Shown: positions 22,599-25,015 of the stretch, piece after piece
Layout of the letters: each line of letters opens with the position of its first letter
Position numbering within the stretch: the first letter of the stretch is position 1
Assembly: GCA_019416425.1 (NCBI GenBank)
Contig: DXXK01000035.1
Coordinates: forward strand, 1-25,015
DNA from: Bacteroidales bacterium
Lineage (GTDB): Bacteria > Bacteroidota > Bacteroidia > Bacteroidales > Muribaculaceae
Length of the DNA stretch: 25,015 bases
Direction: 5' to 3'
Program-made: the position numbers and the translations under genes
Notes under the pieces: model-generated
Told to the model about the DNA's origin: nothing
Database searches by the model: none
The model's input: only the letters and a program-made list of their open reading frames with translations

Positions 22599-24902
22599 TT
22601 ATATGCCGCGGAATGCGTTGAAGCGGCCGGTGAATGTCTTGCCCATGACGCGCACCCTGGCATCGTCGCAGTCGGTGGACACAATCAGGTCGCGGGTACC
22701 GTCGCGATGGGTCACCAGAACGGCCGCAGCCGATACATCACCTTTTCCGAGATTCTTGACTTCAGGATATTCCACATTCGCGACGGTGTTCTCTACTCCC
22801 GCGCCCGACGGCACGAATACGTTCACAAATGGATGCTGCCAAGCCTCGCCCTGCTGGCGAGCCACATAGGTCAGCGTAGGCGTCTCCTTGATATTATAGG
22901 GCATGTTCTTCATGCGCGACAGTCCCTCGGTGGTTGGTGCAAGCGTCTGGAACAGGGTGCGGTCACCTTCACCCTTGACATACTGGGTCATGACAATCGG
23001 AGCACGATGTTCCGGAGCGATGCTGTTCAGATAGTCCTGGGTCACAGGCTCCACGGTGTATGTGATCACCGCGTCGTCCCCGGTCTTGATGCTCTTCTTA
23101 TCGAACAGATAGCTGTAAGCACCTAAGTGTCCGCCGGCAAAGGCCAGTTCGTCAGTCACCTTCATGTCCAATAGTTTGCCGTCGCGGTCGGCGCTGGTCA
23201 TCTTCTGGCCCATGTTGTGGTAGAAGTAATCGTGGAACTGCCGGTCGCCGCCATTAGGCTGACGGCTGCGGAAGATGTCCACAAAGTATCCGGCGCCGTT
23301 GTCGTCCTTCATCGAAACCATCGCCACAAGGCGCTCCTGGTCGGACATGGTCTCCGGCTCGGTCATGTCCACGATGGAGTACTGCACGGTGGCGCCGTGC
23401 CCCATATCGGTCTCGGTATTGGCGATAATCCTGAAGGGATGATGGCTCATCATCACGGGATAGGCCGACACACCGTTGACACACACGGTGTTGTGTGCCG
23501 GGAACTGGCTGTACCATTCCTTGTAGTCGTCGCCGCTGTAGAGCCTGTATCCGATTCCGGCGTCGGGTGCCAGACGCTGGCCGCGGGCGTAGAGTTCCAT
23601 AGATATGCCGTTGGCGTGCATGTGGTTGCCCTGGCTGCCGTTCAGCGCGAAGGCCAGGCTCTTCATGGGCTGCATTCCGGTGCGCTGGATCAGCCACGAT
23701 GTCTTCTGAGCGCTGAACGTGCGCGAAGGGTGCAGGTTGGAGAGGTCTATGTTCAGTTTCCTGTATATATCCTCCTTGATTCGGCCGGGGTGGGTGTCGC
23801 CGAAGCCGATGGTCATCGAGTCGGGATAGAGGTATTCTACGTTGGCCATTGCGGCCTTCTTAATGATGGGCAGCTGCTGAATCAGGTCCTTGCCCAGCTC
23901 GTCGCGGTACAGGCGGACGAACTCGGCCAGGTCGCCCAAGACTACCTGCGAGTATCCTGGACACTCGCCCCAGATGCCGTTCTCCTGGTCGTAGCCGTAG
24001 TCAGTGATGCCCTTCAGGCTCCACTGGCGGATGCTGTCCTCGGACTCCACGATTGCGAAGTAGTGCTCGCGGCCCCTGCCATCGGCGTAGGCACTGTCGG
24101 GTCGCAGGATCTGGGCGATATTGAAGATGAAACGCGCCTGCATCAGGTTCCAGTTGTTGTGTGGAACTCCGTTGGCCTGGATTATGTCGGCCCAGTGTCG
24201 GAATCCGTTCTCTATGTCTCGCTGCTCGTCTGCGTTCAGGAGTCCGCGGTCACGCAGGATGCGGTAGATCTGCGTCAGCTGGGGCACTGTCTCCTCGTGT
24301 ATCACCTCCTGGGTCTGCAGTCCGTACAGGGTCTGCATGTGGCCGTGGTTCAGGTCGATGGGCATGTTGGTGTTCAGCACGCCGAGCATATAGGTCTTGA
24401 GCACGTTCCCGGCCATGCGGGCATAGGCCTTGTCACGGTCGGTGACGTTGCCGGAGACGCATGCCTTGTCGTAAAGCTTGGCGGCGTCCAGAGCAATACC
24501 GGTGATCTCGCGGTTGATGCTGCCGACTATGTTGCCGGTGCTATGCAGGGGTGCCCACTCGTAGGGCTTGCCGGGCAAAGAGTTGTTTCGCAGATACATT
24601 CCGCGCGGGTCCTCGTGACGTGCCGGAAGGGAGTCGAGGCTGGGGCGCTGGTAACGGGTTGCATGGCTGCGGGCACCGTTGATCTGTAGTGTGGGATAGG
24701 CCGCGGAGTCGCCGCCGCAGTGCGAGTAGGCCTCGCCGCGCATATATTGCTGCCTGGCGTGTGTGTTCCAGTGCATCTGTAGCCTGTCGCTAAGGAAGGT
24801 CTCCCCCTTGTCGACGTATTTATCGACTTTCTGCACATTCTGTCCTAAGGCCGCCATTCCGGCCATCAGCAATACTCCTGCTGTTACTATTGTTCTATTC
24901 AT
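22599..24902 (-). CDS. Heparinase II/III-like polysaccharide lyase
   Basis: This 767-residue exported protein has a signal peptide (MNRTIVTAGVLLMAGMAALG). The N-terminal alpha/alpha toroid (about 30-390) contains GVPHNNWNLMQARF with Asn250 and Asn252, and WGECPGYSQ. A heparinase II/III beta-sandwich (about 400-765) begins NGSQGNHMHANGISMELYAR with His427 and His429, followed by EWYSQFPAHNTVCVNG (Tyr464, His470). Asn, His and Tyr in this fold carry out beta-elimination at uronates in related lyases. The exact PL family is not clear; a PL27-like rhamnosyl-glucuronate lyase would suit the operon but is a guess. The product, an unsaturated uronate end, is the substrate type of GH88 in the same operon. 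Confidence 0.8.
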   Translation of the reverse strand: MNRTIVTAGVLLMAGMAALGQNVQKVDKYVDKGETFLSDRLQMHWNTHARQQYMRGEAYSHCGGDSAAYPTLQINGARSHATRYQRPSLDSLPARHEDPRGMYLRNNSLPGKPYEWAPLHSTGNIVGSINREITGIALDAAKLYDKACVSGNVTDRDKAYARMAGNVLKTYMLGVLNTNMPIDLNHGHMQTLYGLQTQEVIHEETVPQLTQIYRILRDRGLLNADEQRDIENGFRHWADIIQANGVPHNNWNLMQARFIFNIAQILRPDSAYADGRGREHYFAIVESEDSIRQWSLKGITDYGYDQENGIWGECPGYSQVVLGDLAEFVRLYRDELGKDLIQQLPIIKKAAMANVEYLYPDSMTIGFGDTHPGRIKEDIYRKLNIDLSNLHPSRTFSAQKTSWLIQRTGMQPMKSLAFALNGSQGNHMHANGISMELYARGQRLAPDAGIGYRLYSGDDYKEWYSQFPAHNTVCVNGVSAYPVMMSHHPFRIIANTETDMGHGATVQYSIVDMTEPETMSDQERLVAMVSMKDDNGAGYFVDIFRSRQPNGGDRQFHDYFYHNMGQKMTSADRDGKLLDMKVTDELAFAGGHLGAYSYLFDKKSIKTGDDAVITYTVEPVTQDYLNSIAPEHRAPIVMTQYVKGEGDRTLFQTLAPTTEGLSRMKNMPYNIKETPTLTYVARQQGEAWQHPFVNVFVPSGAGVENTVANVEYPEVKNLGKGDVSAAAVLVTHRDGTRDLIVSTDCDDARVRVMGKTFTGRFNAFRGI

Positions 24903-25015
24903 ACCTGTTGAAGGTGATTGGGTCCGATGAGGACTATACTATACTGTATTTGATTACGCCTGACACGCTATTCACACCTAATGATGTTCGATTTTGAACA
25001 AACCAGGCCCTATTT
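24903..25015. other. Upstream region of the lyase gene, no feature seen
   Basis: These 113 bases precede the heparinase-like gene. I find no TAnnTTTG-type promoter on the minus strand, no clear hairpin and no start of another gene. The enzyme operon may therefore start further right, outside the window. Confidence 0.4.

Noticed and set aside
23217..24689. Plus-strand open frame of 490 codons opposite the lyase gene
   Set aside because: Its valine- and glycine-rich composition reflects antisense codon bias; no domain or signal is visible, and the minus-strand gene is a clear family member.
1..25015. CRISPR arrays, tRNA/rRNA genes, insertion sequences
   Set aside because: I saw no regularly spaced repeats, no tRNA-like T-loop patterns, no transposase motifs and no long terminal inverted repeats.

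Overview
This 25 kb window looks like the chromosome of a fairly GC-rich Bacteroidales (Bacteroidota) bacterium. The promoters I can see are of the Bacteroidetes type (TTTG or TTG, a spacer of about 19 nt, then TAnnTTTG). Ribosome binding sites are weak or absent, and the gene content (a Sec-exported polysaccharide-degradation cluster, a LutABC/LctP lactate module, an ECF sigma factor with small membrane proteins) fits that order. I cannot name a genus.

Layout, left to right. (1) 1-1705, plus strand: the 3' part of a receiver/Fis-type-HTH response regulator and its partner histidine kinase. (2) 1702-6044, minus strand: a lactate oxidation operon, lutA-lutB-lutC-lctP. Its last stop codon overlaps the stop of the convergent kinase gene. 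(3) 6045-6899: an AT-rich patch with a hicA-hicB toxin-antitoxin pair. The promoter carries a perfect inverted repeat in its spacer; hicA is broken by an in-frame TAA at codon 12, while hicB is intact. (4) 6933-8361, minus strand: membrane protein, ECF sigma factor, and a membrane protein likely to modulate the sigma factor. (5) 8507-9562, minus strand: an unrecognised exported protein. (6) 9728-14752, minus strand: a uronate catabolism operon in the order kduD, GatC-like PTS EIIC, kdgK, eda, kduI, with its own promoter at one end and an intrinsic terminator at the other. (7) 14894-24902, minus strand: five tightly spaced genes for exported carbohydrate-active enzymes: a heparinase-II/III-like lyase, GH127/GH146, GH97, GH43 with a C-terminal beta-sandwich, and a GH88-DUF4861 fusion. 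No SusC/SusD pair lies inside the window; the cluster probably continues to the right.

How regions 6 and 7 work together (inference). The lyase releases or exposes 4,5-unsaturated uronate ends, GH88 frees the unsaturated uronate, and GH127, GH43 and GH97 trim L-arabinose- or galactose-type decorations. This set would suit arabinogalactan-protein-like or pectic side chains. The unsaturated uronate then passes through KduI, KduD, KdgK and Eda to pyruvate and glyceraldehyde 3-phosphate. Two features are unusual. KduI, normally cytoplasmic, has a clear Sec signal peptide that accounts for most of its extra length. The only transporter in the operon is a PTS EIIC without IIA or IIB. Together they suggest that isomerisation happens in the periplasm and the product is taken up without phosphorylation. 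This is the best candidate in the window for an undescribed arrangement.
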